A stretch of 64,000 bases of DNA from Candidatus Nitrosotalea okcheonensis. GTDB taxonomy: Archaea > Thermoproteota > Nitrososphaeria > Nitrososphaerales > Nitrosopumilaceae. Made by a program: the position numbers and the translations under genes. A model generated the notes under the pieces. That model was not told the DNA's origin. It ran no database searches and saw only the letters and a list, made by a program, of their open reading frames with translations. The stretch is taken from contig NZ_LT841358.1 of NCBI RefSeq assembly GCF_900177045.1, positions 1,079,396 to 1,143,395 on the forward strand, in the 5' to 3' direction. Positions 52,314-60,452 of the stretch are shown here, piece by piece; the first letter of the stretch is position 1; every line of letters starts with the position of its first letter.

Positions 52314-52831
52314 ATTTAATTGCAACATGCAGCAGACATATGGAGGAAGAGGCATGTAATGAAATTTCTGAAATTATTGAAGATCTCGGGGATGACTCGC
52401 CCAGAATAGGAAAATCAAGTTTTTCTGGTATAATTTGGATTGACACTTGCATTGATCCATTTTCTGTGATAGACAACATCAAAAAAATAATTCTAGACGA
52501 ACCATGGAGAATGAGATATTGTCACAGATTCATACCAATAAGACATACTACTTCATCCAATCTTGAAAACATTGTAGAGAGCGTAAAAAACCAAATTAAA
52601 ATCATGAAGGATATAGATACTTATAGAATCACAATTGAAAAAAGAGGATCAGATATATCCTCAAAAGAATTGATAAATTTAATTGCAGACATAATTCCAA
52701 ACAAGGTATCTTTAGAGTCTTACTACTGGAATGTCATGATTCAGATAATGGGCGGTATTGCAGGGATTTCCATACTAAAAGAAGAAGACATTGTGAGTAC
52801 ATTAAGACTCAAACGAGATTCAATGGAATAG
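52310..52831 (+). CDS. THUMP-domain protein (Tan1-like)
   Basis: 173 residues from GTG. The THUMP pattern runs from ~60 to 160 (CHRFIPIRHTTSSNLENIVESVKNQIK...RITIEKRGSDISSKELINLIADIIPNKVSLESYYWNVMIQIMGGIAGISIL). No methyltransferase or other catalytic domain is attached, as in Tan1/THUMPD1, the tRNA adaptor for N4-acetylcytidine formation. Located inside the tRNA-modification group. Confidence 0.85.
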   Translation: MNLIATCSRHMEEEACNEISEIIEDLGDDSPRIGKSSFSGIIWIDTCIDPFSVIDNIKKIILDEPWRMRYCHRFIPIRHTTSSNLENIVESVKNQIKIMKDIDTYRITIEKRGSDISSKELINLIADIIPNKVSLESYYWNVMIQIMGGIAGISILKEEDIVSTLRLKRDSME

Positions 52832-53599
52832 TGTTGCAGATCTTTCTACAAGCAAGTCTTCCAGAGGCGTACTAGAAATAACACAGTCAATCTCTTTTTG
52901 CGTCATTCCAAATTCTTTTTTTATGAATTTGGAATTGTCTTTTGAGAACACATTACTCTCTAAAAGATCGTTAATTTTATCAAATAGTTTTTCAAGCAAT
53001 GATTTTTTTCCAATTATCACAAGTATGGTATCGGTATTTGGTTTTACACCGACTTTGGATATGGCATCGCTAATTTGTCTAGTACATGCAAATCGCATGA
53101 GAATATCAGTCTCAAGTTTATTTGAAAGTAAGGTATCTGCTCTTTTAGCAGACAAGGAAATTGCCACTGTTTTTTTGACATGTTCTACGTTCAAGACATA
53201 CCGTGCTTGAATTCCTTGGATAACAAGATCTGGGTGTGTCTCTCGAATAGATTCAAGAAATTTGATTGGTTCTTTGACGGTTTTTTTGAGCAATACAAGT
53301 TCTACAGTAGTATTCATCAAATCAAACTGTATTCTTTTTGATCTTCCGCCATGGACCACTGGGATTATGCTTACAACATCCCCATTTTTTAACAAGGTCT
53401 CCTTTCCTTGTAACACAGACGAGTCTACGCCATTTACTGCAACTAGGATATTATCGTGGTCAATCTGAGGTAAATTTGCAGGTATTGATACTTTGAGATG
53501 ATCCAATAGTGCAAATATGGTGATGCCATCACGTTGAACTTCAAGTTTATCAGATGAAAATGATTTTCTTGCACTGCCCAGAAGCTTGACTATTATCAT
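52820..53599 (-). CDS. MoaD/ThiS-like ubiquitin fold fused to Cgi121 (KEOPS subunit)
   Basis: 259 residues. Residues 1-85 (MIIVKLLGSARKSF...LVAVNG...GDVVSIIPVVHGG) are a MoaD/ThiS beta-grasp with the terminal-type Gly-Gly at 84-85, but the chain goes on. From ~90 the sequence follows Cgi121/TPRKB (LLSNKLETDILMRFACTRQISDAISKVGVKPNTDTILVIIG). Cgi121 binds tRNA and Bud32 in KEOPS, which uses the TC-AMP made by Sua5, encoded 500 bp away. The fusion is unusual. It converges with the THUMP gene. Confidence 0.8.
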   Translation of the reverse strand: MIIVKLLGSARKSFSSDKLEVQRDGITIFALLDHLKVSIPANLPQIDHDNILVAVNGVDSSVLQGKETLLKNGDVVSIIPVVHGGRSKRIQFDLMNTTVELVLLKKTVKEPIKFLESIRETHPDLVIQGIQARYVLNVEHVKKTVAISLSAKRADTLLSNKLETDILMRFACTRQISDAISKVGVKPNTDTILVIIGKKSLLEKLFDKINDLLESNVFSKDNSKFIKKEFGMTQKEIDCVISSTPLEDLLVERSATLFH

Positions 53600-53647
53600 G
53601 GTATCATCAAAAAATATGTTAGACTATATCGAATTTTTGTAATGTAT

Positions 53648-53917
53648 CTAGTTGAGTATCTGTTCTTCAATCTCTTCAGTCTCATCAACTGATTCATCTG
53701 GAGCAACCACTTCAGACTCTTTTTCTTTTTGCTCCTCTAGTTCGCGTCTGAGATAAGAAGAAATGTAGCCCGCAATTTCGTTCTTTAGACCTTTAGATCT
53801 AACAATTGCGATTTCGTTTAGAACCTGTTTGTTGTGTGTAAAATCAATATCAAATTTTCCTTTATAAGTAGACATAAGTTCTGTGGAAATTCGTCTGATT
53901 CTATTCACGAATTGCAT
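53648..53917 (-). CDS. rps17e: Ribosomal protein S17e
   Basis: 89 residues from ATG at 53917 (MQFVNRIRRISTELMSTYKG), chosen because a TATA box (GGTATAAAAAAC) ends about 12 bp upstream. NKQVLNEIAIVRSKGLKNEIAGYISSYLRREL is the S17e core. An acidic tail of ~25 residues (EEQKEKESEVVAPDES...) extends past the usual end. A small 30S subunit protein. Confidence 0.9.
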   Translation of the reverse strand: MQFVNRIRRISTELMSTYKGKFDIDFTHNKQVLNEIAIVRSKGLKNEIAGYISSYLRRELEEQKEKESEVVAPDESVDETEEIEEQILN

Positions 53918-53939
53918 GGGACAAAGGGGTTTTTTATAC

Positions 53940-54695
53940 CTATACACCAAGATACGAGTCGGCATTTCTTTCTACTACAAGCAGCATTTCATCATATGAT
54001 TTGTTCAGGATACTAGCAGCACAAAAAAGGACGCTTGGAAGAAATGCTATTTGTGCAGTTTTCATACCAAAGCACTTGGAGAATTTCACCGGCCCATCAG
54101 TTTCCAACAATATTTTGTCATGATGTGTTTGTGAAAGAAGGACTTGTTTGTCATCAGAGTATACCATTGCAGGTCCATACGACACAAAACAGCCTAATTC
54201 CATTGCCTTTTGTAATTGTTTTTTGCTGCCAGAAAACCAATGAAGTAAAACACCTTTTATAGAATAAGAAGGGAGTATAGAAAAAATTTCATCCAGAGTT
54301 CTCCTTGAGTGAACAGATATTGGTTTACCTAATTTTTCTGCAAGCGAGAGCATCTTTTGAAACACTAATACTTGCCTTGAGAATCCAGCCTCGTCTGAGA
54401 CATATGTCTTGTCAAGACCAATCTCACCTATGCCAGATATTTTGTTAGAGTTTTGAGTAATTAGTTCCACCATTGCATGTAGATCATCATCTGCTTTTTC
54501 AGGATGAATTCCAATAAAGGGAAGGACGAGGGAGCTACGCTTACTCAGATCAAGTGTGGATTTTGAGCTCTGGTTATCCATGGACACACAGCAGGCCCTA
54601 ATTTTCATTTTATCCATAGTAGTGAGTATACATTCCATGTCACTAGAATATTCATTGTCTGATAGATGGATATGAGTATCAGTCAGCCAGGTCAT
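53940..54695 (-). CDS. TatD-family metal-dependent DNase
   Basis: 251 residues. DTHIHLSD metal site at the start, GIHPEK, IGEIGLDKTY, PISVHSRRTLDEI, LHWFSGS and ETDGP are the TatD blocks; the family acts as 3'-5' exonuclease/deoxyribonuclease. It precedes S17e on the same strand with 22 bp between. Confidence 0.9.
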   Translation of the reverse strand: MTWLTDTHIHLSDNEYSSDMECILTTMDKMKIRACCVSMDNQSSKSTLDLSKRSSLVLPFIGIHPEKADDDLHAMVELITQNSNKISGIGEIGLDKTYVSDEAGFSRQVLVFQKMLSLAEKLGKPISVHSRRTLDEIFSILPSYSIKGVLLHWFSGSKKQLQKAMELGCFVSYGPAMVYSDDKQVLLSQTHHDKILLETDGPVKFSKCFGMKTAQIAFLPSVLFCAASILNKSYDEMLLVVERNADSYLGV

Positions 54696-54793
54696 TTGTC
54701 ACATATCTGAGCATGAAATAGTGTGTATAAATCGATCCTTGCATAGTTTTTTTCCACTCAAAGTCTTTTATCAAGGGTTTTCGGATTTATAGT

Positions 54794-55015
54794 ATGGTAA
54801 CATCTGAATTTGGACTTTCTGTAATGTACAGAATTTTGAAAAAAGCAGGCGCAGAAAGAGTAAGTGATGAATCTGCCAATGAACTTCGAAGAATACTGGA
54901 GGAAATTGGTGTTTCAATTGCAAAAAATGCAGTAGAGATGTCAATACATGCAGGTAGAAAAACGATAAAATCAGAAGATATCAGACTGGCTGCAAAGCAA
55001 TTTTCAAAATTTTAA
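54794..55015 (+). CDS. Archaeal histone (HMf type)
   Basis: 73 residues, one histone fold: SVMYRILKKAGAERVSDESANELRRILEEIGVSIAKNAVEMSIHAGRKTIKSEDIRLAAKQF. The DNA-contact R-T pair and RKT loop (GRKTIKSED) are present. It wraps DNA in hypernucleosome-like arrays. TATA-like region about 30 bp upstream. tRNA-Cys follows 41 bp later. Confidence 0.95.
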   Translation: MVTSEFGLSVMYRILKKAGAERVSDESANELRRILEEIGVSIAKNAVEMSIHAGRKTIKSEDIRLAAKQFSKF

Positions 55016-55056
55016 TCTAAAAGATTTAATTGTTCAAGTAAAGACATTTTGATCGC

Positions 55057-55128
55057 GGTGAGGTGGCAGAGTGGCTATGCGTTCGCCTGCAAAGCGAATC
55101 TATAGGGGTTCAAATCCCTTCCTCACCT
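55057..55128 (+). tRNA. tRNA-Cys (GCA)
   Basis: Acceptor GGTGAGG with CCTCACC, discriminator T; anticodon arm TTCGC-CTGCAAA-GCGAA with anticodon GCA; T-arm AGGGG-TTCAAAT-CCCTT. A TATA-like GATTTAATTG lies about 30 bp upstream. No intron. The gene forms the left border of the accessory island; I did not find a second copy of its 3' end inside the window. Confidence 0.95.
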
Positions 55129-55358
55129 CTCTTATTTTGATGTAAAAGGGGCTGCACGTTATTGTTTTCCGTAATACCGTTATAGAATTCCGTAATACCT
55201 GCTTTTTTGATGTAAGGTAATTCTACCATGAAAAAACGCCTTAGTTTAGCATTTATCCTATGTTTCAGTACACGTTCATAGGACTTCGTAATTGTCACCT
55301 TCCCTGTCAGATAATCACTTTCGATTTTACTGAACAAAGCACCTAAAGTTATGTTCAA
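55110..55358 (-). CDS. Small protein whose 3' end runs into tRNA-Cys
   Basis: 82 residues with a basic helical middle (VTITKSYERVLKHRINAKLRRFF). The stop codon lies inside the antisense of the tRNA 3' end, so the last ~6 residues are encoded by tRNA sequence. This is the geometry expected where a gene of an integrating element was cut at the att site (as for the int N-part of SSV-type elements), but the sequence does not show integrase motifs. Unknown function. Confidence 0.45.
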   Translation of the reverse strand: MNITLGALFSKIESDYLTGKVTITKSYERVLKHRINAKLRRFFMVELPYIKKAGITEFYNGITENNNVQPLLHQNKRGEEGI

Positions 55359-55416
55359 AACCTTCCTAATAGGATTTTATGAAACTAGTTGGCTCAGTAG
55401 CTTACGGGTAAACCTT

Positions 55417-55875
55417 CTACAGGGTTGGCGGAGGTCTAACTTGTAACATTACATTATTTTCTACATAGTATATTGGATCTCCATTCTGATCGAATTTTTT
55501 TGTTTTTGATACACTAGTGACTGTTGCTTTTAATCTGATAACTGCATTATCGTCAAGCCTATATTCATTCCATTCTTCTTGCTGAGTTGAATAAGACATG
55601 TTAGGGAACTCCATTTCATTTTTTAGTGCTTCTGGTGTGTATACAGTACCATCCGGAGTACCTTTCTTACCAGATATGTTCATAACAGTAGTTAGTGTTT
55701 GACCATCTATACGATAGTTTGATTGACCACTTGAGCTGATCTTAGTAATTTTAGTTACCACATATTTTGTTTTAATTATGGTATGATCATTTCTTATTTC
55801 ATATTTGTTCCAAGGTTCACTTACCACCTCAAAATCTAGAGGTTTTTCTTGAACTGACAAACTACTATGCTCCAA
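55417..55875 (-). CDS. Hypothetical protein with two copies of one beta domain
   Basis: 152 residues. The segment EPWNKYEIRNDHTIIKTKY with VVTKITKI... and the later segment EEWNEYRLDDNAVIRLKAT with VTSVSKT... align over ~45 residues, so an internal duplication made the protein. No signal peptide. No family known to me. It overlaps the preceding gene by 11 bp. Confidence 0.6.
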   Translation of the reverse strand: MEHSSLSVQEKPLDFEVVSEPWNKYEIRNDHTIIKTKYVVTKITKISSSGQSNYRIDGQTLTTVMNISGKKGTPDGTVYTPEALKNEMEFPNMSYSTQQEEWNEYRLDDNAVIRLKATVTSVSKTKKFDQNGDPIYYVENNVMLQVRPPPTL

Positions 55876-56173
55876 TTATGATTGGATCTTTTGTTCTTGA
55901 TTGAATTGCATGTTGTGTCGGTTTAGCACCTATTGAAAATGATACTGCGCCACTACTTGTAGCAATATTATCAAGATCTTTGTTTAATACTACCCTACTA
56001 GAAATTAATAGAAAATCCATATTTCCCATTACTTGAACAGTAGGTTGCATCTGTTTAACAAACATGAGTTCATCGTTTTCCAGTCTTTGTAATAATTCCT
56101 CATTATCTTTCATTGACTGTTGTGATGCTTTTTCCACAATGTCCTTTGGTGCTTTTTCTGCTACATGAGTCAT
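55865..56173 (-). CDS. Hypothetical protein upstream of the duplicated-domain gene
   Basis: 102 residues; N-terminal half acidic-helical (DIVEKASQQSMKDNEELLQRLENDEL), C-terminal half with strands (VMGNMDFLLISSRVVL). No motif known. The two genes are coupled by an 11-bp overlap and form a unit of their own, 22 bp after the Fic gene. Confidence 0.55.
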   Translation of the reverse strand: MTHVAEKAPKDIVEKASQQSMKDNEELLQRLENDELMFVKQMQPTVQVMGNMDFLLISSRVVLNKDLDNIATSSGAVSFSIGAKPTQHAIQSRTKDPIIIGA

Positions 56174-56194
56174 GAATTACATAGTCATGATTAG

Positions 56195-56575
56195 TTATTT
56201 TAAGGATTGTGTAACTAAGCGTCGTACATCCTCAACATTATGGGTTTTTAGTGCTATTCCTGTAGAGATTTGGTGTTTATAATTTATGTCAGCGTTAAAA
56301 ATAATACCATTTATTCGAAGAAAAGTATCGGCAATTACAAATCCCATCCTTTTATTACCATCAGCAAAATATTGGTTAAAAGATAATGTATGCCACAGAT
56401 ATGCAGCTTTACCGATTATGGCATCTCTTTCAGGTTCATTTTCATAAACCTCTTCCACTTGGTATAACATAAAATCCACTCCTCCTTCGTATAAGTAACC
56501 AAATGCTTTTGGTTTAGGTTGAAGACTTTTGTGAATTTCTTCTATCTGTTCTTTAGCTAGATAATAAATCACCAT
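56195..56575 (-). CDS. Fic/Doc-type protein with Gln replacing the catalytic His
   Basis: 126 residues, the Doc size. The Fic core is present in FNQYFADGNKRMGF, where the general motif is HPFxxGNKR; here the residues are Q68-Y-F-A-D-G-N-K-R, so the catalytic His is Gln. The phosphate-binding DGNKR is intact. The protein could bind nucleotide without transferring it, or use nearby H62. It starts within the last codon of the upstream 481-residue gene (TAATG), so the two are made together. Confidence 0.75.
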   Translation of the reverse strand: MVIYYLAKEQIEEIHKSLQPKPKAFGYLYEGGVDFMLYQVEEVYENEPERDAIIGKAAYLWHTLSFNQYFADGNKRMGFVIADTFLRINGIIFNADINYKHQISTGIALKTHNVEDVRRLVTQSLK

Positions 56576-58020
56576 TAAATCTCATCTCTCTTTCGATTAA
56601 TCCATTTTTTTACAAATTTCTTAGCCTCCTTCTTTCCTTCGTCAACCCATTGTTGTATTTGATCTTCAGTAGGAGAGTAACCCATATCTTTGAGAATACG
56701 TTTCCAATTCATATCAGATAATACAAATCTCGGGCTAGAATTTAGTTTGATTTCAGATGCAAATGTTGCATATTGTATGCATTTATCAATTCCTCCTTTC
56801 TGTTTGAAAATTTCCTTGAGTTTTTCTATTGTTTTATTAAAAATATCTTCATAGTATGCCTTTTGTTTGATTTGTCTTTCAGTCTTTATTAATCGTGATG
56901 AACCAGTTGGACGACTACTGTTTACATAAAAGCCATCAGATAGAAACATTACAAACAGCGTATTTTTTCTGCCAACATAATGACCATCATGATCATAATA
57001 TCCAACCTTAAGTTTCTTAGATTCAAGTCCGTCAATTACTCTATGACAATAATCTATGTCATAAAGACAGAATATTACAATAAATCCAGTTTCAATCATA
57101 TCATGTAATTCATGAATTTTTGTAGTAATTTTAGCTGAATAATATCCGTCATATTTCCTAAAAATTCGTCCTACTTCTTCCGGATAATACCAAGTCGATA
57201 AATTAGCAACTATTTTTTCAGCATTTTTGTTCTTTTTTAGATCAGAGCCCATGAATTCAAGAACATCTTTTTCATGAGGCATATTGGGATCGATTGTGAA
57301 TGAACCAGGAAACATAACCATTCCAAAGTCTTTAGGTTTCTTACTGTTTGACTTGTAATTTGTTAGGCCTGTCTTAAAGATAGTCAACATCTGATTTAAT
57401 TCCTCCAAATCTTCAACATGAACCACATTACGAAATTCATTATTTTGAACAAGATTTTCTATTAGCACAATCAAGCTTCTTTCATCCAATCCATCATGAT
57501 CATCTCCTGCAAGTTCACCAATAAAGAACGGAATTAACTCTAGGCTTGCCTCACGCACATAACCTGAGCCATATACAGGAATTTTATCGACTGAAGTTAC
57601 TAATTCAGTAATCGCATGAAATATGTTTGACATTCTTGTTTTCAGGATAGAATAACACAGTCCTTGCCATTTTTGTTCGAATTCATGATTTGGCGGTATT
57701 CCAAGAATAACTCCCTCAGTTCGAGGTCGTGATAAAAGACCACTACCAGTATCCCATTCTATTACTGATCTATTTTCTAGATTCTTCCTTATTAGATATT
57801 TTGTAAGATCTAATCTATTATTTACATCAATGACTTTGTAATGGCGTACATCTACTTTTTCTAGAAAATTTTCTTCCACTAATGATTCAATTGATTTGTA
57901 TAGGTTTTTTCCGTTAGCTTCTTTGTGAAATCCTTTCTTTTTTAGGTCAGATCGTATTTCTTTCAGATCAAATATTTTACCTGGTTGTGGAAGACATGAT
58001 AATAGATCTTTTCTTTTCAT
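56575..58020 (-). CDS. Unknown 481-residue protein coupled to the Fic protein
   Basis: 481 residues. Residues ~1-65 look like a winged helix or helical wrapper (DLKEIRSDLKKKGFHKEANGKNLYKSIESLVEENFLEKVDVRHYKV), followed by a long alpha/beta region without a known motif and a basic C-terminus (WVDEGKKEAKKFVKKWINRKRDE). No catalytic pattern is recognised. It shares one base with the Fic gene start. Two short inverted repeats (AGAAT-N5-ATTCT) lie near its promoter at 58054-58076. Confidence 0.65.
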   Translation of the reverse strand: MKRKDLLSCLPQPGKIFDLKEIRSDLKKKGFHKEANGKNLYKSIESLVEENFLEKVDVRHYKVIDVNNRLDLTKYLIRKNLENRSVIEWDTGSGLLSRPRTEGVILGIPPNHEFEQKWQGLCYSILKTRMSNIFHAITELVTSVDKIPVYGSGYVREASLELIPFFIGELAGDDHDGLDERSLIVLIENLVQNNEFRNVVHVEDLEELNQMLTIFKTGLTNYKSNSKKPKDFGMVMFPGSFTIDPNMPHEKDVLEFMGSDLKKNKNAEKIVANLSTWYYPEEVGRIFRKYDGYYSAKITTKIHELHDMIETGFIVIFCLYDIDYCHRVIDGLESKKLKVGYYDHDGHYVGRKNTLFVMFLSDGFYVNSSRPTGSSRLIKTERQIKQKAYYEDIFNKTIEKLKEIFKQKGGIDKCIQYATFASEIKLNSSPRFVLSDMNWKRILKDMGYSPTEDQIQQWVDEGKKEAKKFVKKWINRKRDEI

Positions 58021-58115
58021 GAAGTACTATAATCACGAGGTTTATCTTAATCTAGTTTTTTTAGAATTTCGCATTCTGTAATTCTTATATACTAAGATCA
58101 TATGCATGATTGTTT

Positions 58116-58994
58116 CTATTCTTTAATTGGCGGTTTAATATCAGGCCCCAATGATGCATTAAATTTTGTAACATCCGTATTGAATTTCTTTTGATGTGCG
58201 TTATCAAATCCATCTTTAGTAGCTTCAGCTAGATCATAAAACCTATTACAAATATCTCCCCACACTAGACCCACCAAAAGTTCTCCTTGTAGTTTTTCAG
58301 CAGTCTTAAGTTCAAAGGTTGAAGGAATCACATTTTGTGCCAAACCTATCACTTCTCCAGTATTAGGATCTACTAATGGAGAACCACTAGAACTCGAAGT
58401 ACCAATTATATCAGTTTGAATTCCATATGGATCTTTTACATTATCTGAAGGTAATAACGCACCCACATGTCCAAATTGAATTATTGGACTAAGTCTCACT
58501 CCAGTTATCTTTGTAGTTATAGTAGACAATGAATGTGATCCTCGAGGAAAGCCACACATAGATATTTCATCAGAAATTTGTATCTTTGACGGTTTCTTTT
58601 TTATTTTTATAGATGGATACGAAGTATTGTTAACATTCTTCATTTTAGCTAAAGCAACATCCATTTCATAAGGATCAGATGTAGATTGCTGACCTGCATC
58701 CCTATTAGCTAAGAGCCTACCATTTACAACTATGGGTATTACTGCACTCTCAGTTTCTGAAGCGACTGGAAGTAATACAACTGTTTCAACATTTTTTCCT
58801 TTTGCTTGTAATGATTTTTCTATATCTATGCATTCGTTTAACACATGAGCTGCAGTCATGACATATCCACGTGAATCATAAATGAAACCACTACCGTTTA
58901 TTCCAACTAATTTTGTATCCATATCCATTAATCCTATAGACACTGTAGCTGATTTGATCTGTTGAATTATTTTCTGATCTTTTGGAAAACTCAT
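58116..58994 (-). CDS. Cytosolic trypsin-like serine protease
   Basis: 292 residues, chymotrypsin fold without signal peptide or membrane segment. The triad reads H50 in GYVMTAAHV, D112 in YEMDVALAKM, and S203 in SSSSGSPLVD (family GxSGSP). All three are intact, so it should be active. No PDZ domain follows as in HtrA; instead ~60 helical residues. The start overlaps the stop of the AbiTii-domain gene (ATGA), so they are made in step. Proteases of this fold occur as effectors or activators in several anti-phage systems. Confidence 0.82.
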   Translation of the reverse strand: MSFPKDQKIIQQIKSATVSIGLMDMDTKLVGINGSGFIYDSRGYVMTAAHVLNECIDIEKSLQAKGKNVETVVLLPVASETESAVIPIVVNGRLLANRDAGQQSTSDPYEMDVALAKMKNVNNTSYPSIKIKKKPSKIQISDEISMCGFPRGSHSLSTITTKITGVRLSPIIQFGHVGALLPSDNVKDPYGIQTDIIGTSSSSGSPLVDPNTGEVIGLAQNVIPSTFELKTAEKLQGELLVGLVWGDICNRFYDLAEATKDGFDNAHQKKFNTDVTKFNASLGPDIKPPIKE

Positions 58995-60442
58995 TTTATT
59001 TTTTCCAAATTAGTTTTATCCACTGTATAATAATGAAGAATATCACCAAGTAACAAATAGGTATAAACTACACATCTAGTCGCATCTGTTTTGTTAAATT
59101 TTGCATGATCTCCCTTACTAGCATAGCGGTAAATCCCACTAAGAAATTCATCCACATAACTAAACATGGAAGAAATGAATATTTTCTCAGTATTACTATC
59201 AATAGATAATTTCATGGCTTCCAGAATTCTATTTTTGAATTTAGTATCGTCTAATTGTATAGGCTTCCCATTTTCAGAATGACTAACATCAGTCGTTGGA
59301 GGATATAATACGTCAGCAACATCTTTGATCACTCTCCTACAAGTAGCAGCAACTTGAGAATATATTTCAGGATTCTTATCGAGAGAAAGCTGTTCGTATG
59401 TAATTGTTAATTTTTCAATTGCGCCTGGACACAAAGTTGTAAGTTTATGATCTACTTCTCGTCTTATTTGACTGAAAATCTCTTCAGGAATTTTTCCATA
59501 TTCCAATTCCAAAATTATTTCATCTAGAAATTCATGGATTCTATTTTTAACTCCGTTAATTACTCGGTCAATGTAATTATTAGGTACACTCGCAATAGAA
59601 ACAAAAGAGTCCTCGTTTAAAGATCCTTTTTCTCTAAGCATTTTGTTCAATTCATCAAGAGTTGCGCTACTGTGAATCATCATACCATTTTTCTTGAGAG
59701 GTTCTAATTCTGCAATAGGTTGTTCTAATTCAGCTATTCCGAATATTTCATTTATGTAATGAGGCAGCTGTAATTGTCGATTAAATGGATTATAAAAAAT
59801 CATACTGGCCAATCTATATTTTGGGAGTTTCTCTCTAGCCTCACCTTTAGTCTTAAAGAGTCCTTGATAGCCATTCATTTCCCAATCAATCCATTGATTG
59901 TTTTCTGAAATTCCCAGATATCTACAAATGGTTTTGCATTCTCGTAACAAGTCACCCATAATGATTGACTCGGAGCGTAGATCTTCACGCAGTTTTTTTG
60001 CATTCTTTAGTGCCTGATTAGATTTTGAGGAAGCAGTATTTTCTTCCATAGCTTTGACATATTCATATGCTTGTGATGCGAGTCTTGAGATTTCTATAGC
60101 GATCATACGTCTATCGTGACTTACGACTCGTTGGCGTATGCGACTTTGAGATAAAGACGTAATTTGCGAATATATTTCTTTTATAGTTTCATACTTATCT
60201 GGAAAATTTTCTTTCATGCGTCCCATCAACCCGCCATATGATATCAGTAGAGAAGTTAGTTTTTCTTCTATCAGTTCCTCTTTTTCATCAAAAGTTAACA
60301 TGTCAGGCGGATGGTATATCACATCATAAAGATTTGAGATATCATGAATAAGATCTTTCGATGTCATAATTTCTTTTTTAGTTATGAACTTAAAGACTTG
60401 TTGATCTGTTTCTAATTCATGTGTGTACGGGATTTCGTTCAA
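58991..60442 (-). CDS. AbiTii-domain protein, multi-domain
   Basis: 483 residues, all helical apart from one short beta region. The AbiTii pattern covers ~148-235: DLRSESIIMGDLLRECKTICRYLGISENNQWIDWEMNGYQ then LPKYRLASM, ending PFNRQL. The C-terminal ~130 residues (AATCRRVIKDVADVLYPP...LDEFLSGIYRYASKGDHAKFNKTDATRCVVYTYLLLGDIL) are the conserved second half found with this family. AbiTii is an abortive-infection domain of unsettled activity. It is the middle gene of HAD-AbiTii-protease, 10 bp after the HAD gene. Confidence 0.75.
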   Translation of the reverse strand: MNEIPYTHELETDQQVFKFITKKEIMTSKDLIHDISNLYDVIYHPPDMLTFDEKEELIEEKLTSLLISYGGLMGRMKENFPDKYETIKEIYSQITSLSQSRIRQRVVSHDRRMIAIEISRLASQAYEYVKAMEENTASSKSNQALKNAKKLREDLRSESIIMGDLLRECKTICRYLGISENNQWIDWEMNGYQGLFKTKGEAREKLPKYRLASMIFYNPFNRQLQLPHYINEIFGIAELEQPIAELEPLKKNGMMIHSSATLDELNKMLREKGSLNEDSFVSIASVPNNYIDRVINGVKNRIHEFLDEIILELEYGKIPEEIFSQIRREVDHKLTTLCPGAIEKLTITYEQLSLDKNPEIYSQVAATCRRVIKDVADVLYPPTTDVSHSENGKPIQLDDTKFKNRILEAMKLSIDSNTEKIFISSMFSYVDEFLSGIYRYASKGDHAKFNKTDATRCVVYTYLLLGDILHYYTVDKTNLEKIK

Positions 60443-60452
60443 ACTATCTGGA

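Noticed and set aside
55385-55440. Stretch with GGCTCAGTAGCTTACGGG that looks like a tRNA D-arm
   Set aside because: No acceptor, anticodon or T-arm can be built around it.
56330-59850. Short matches to the tRNA-Cys 3' end (e.g. CAAATCCC, CCTCACCT)
   Set aside because: Only 8 bp long and scattered; too short to be an attR. No second att copy for tRNA-Cys is claimed within this window.
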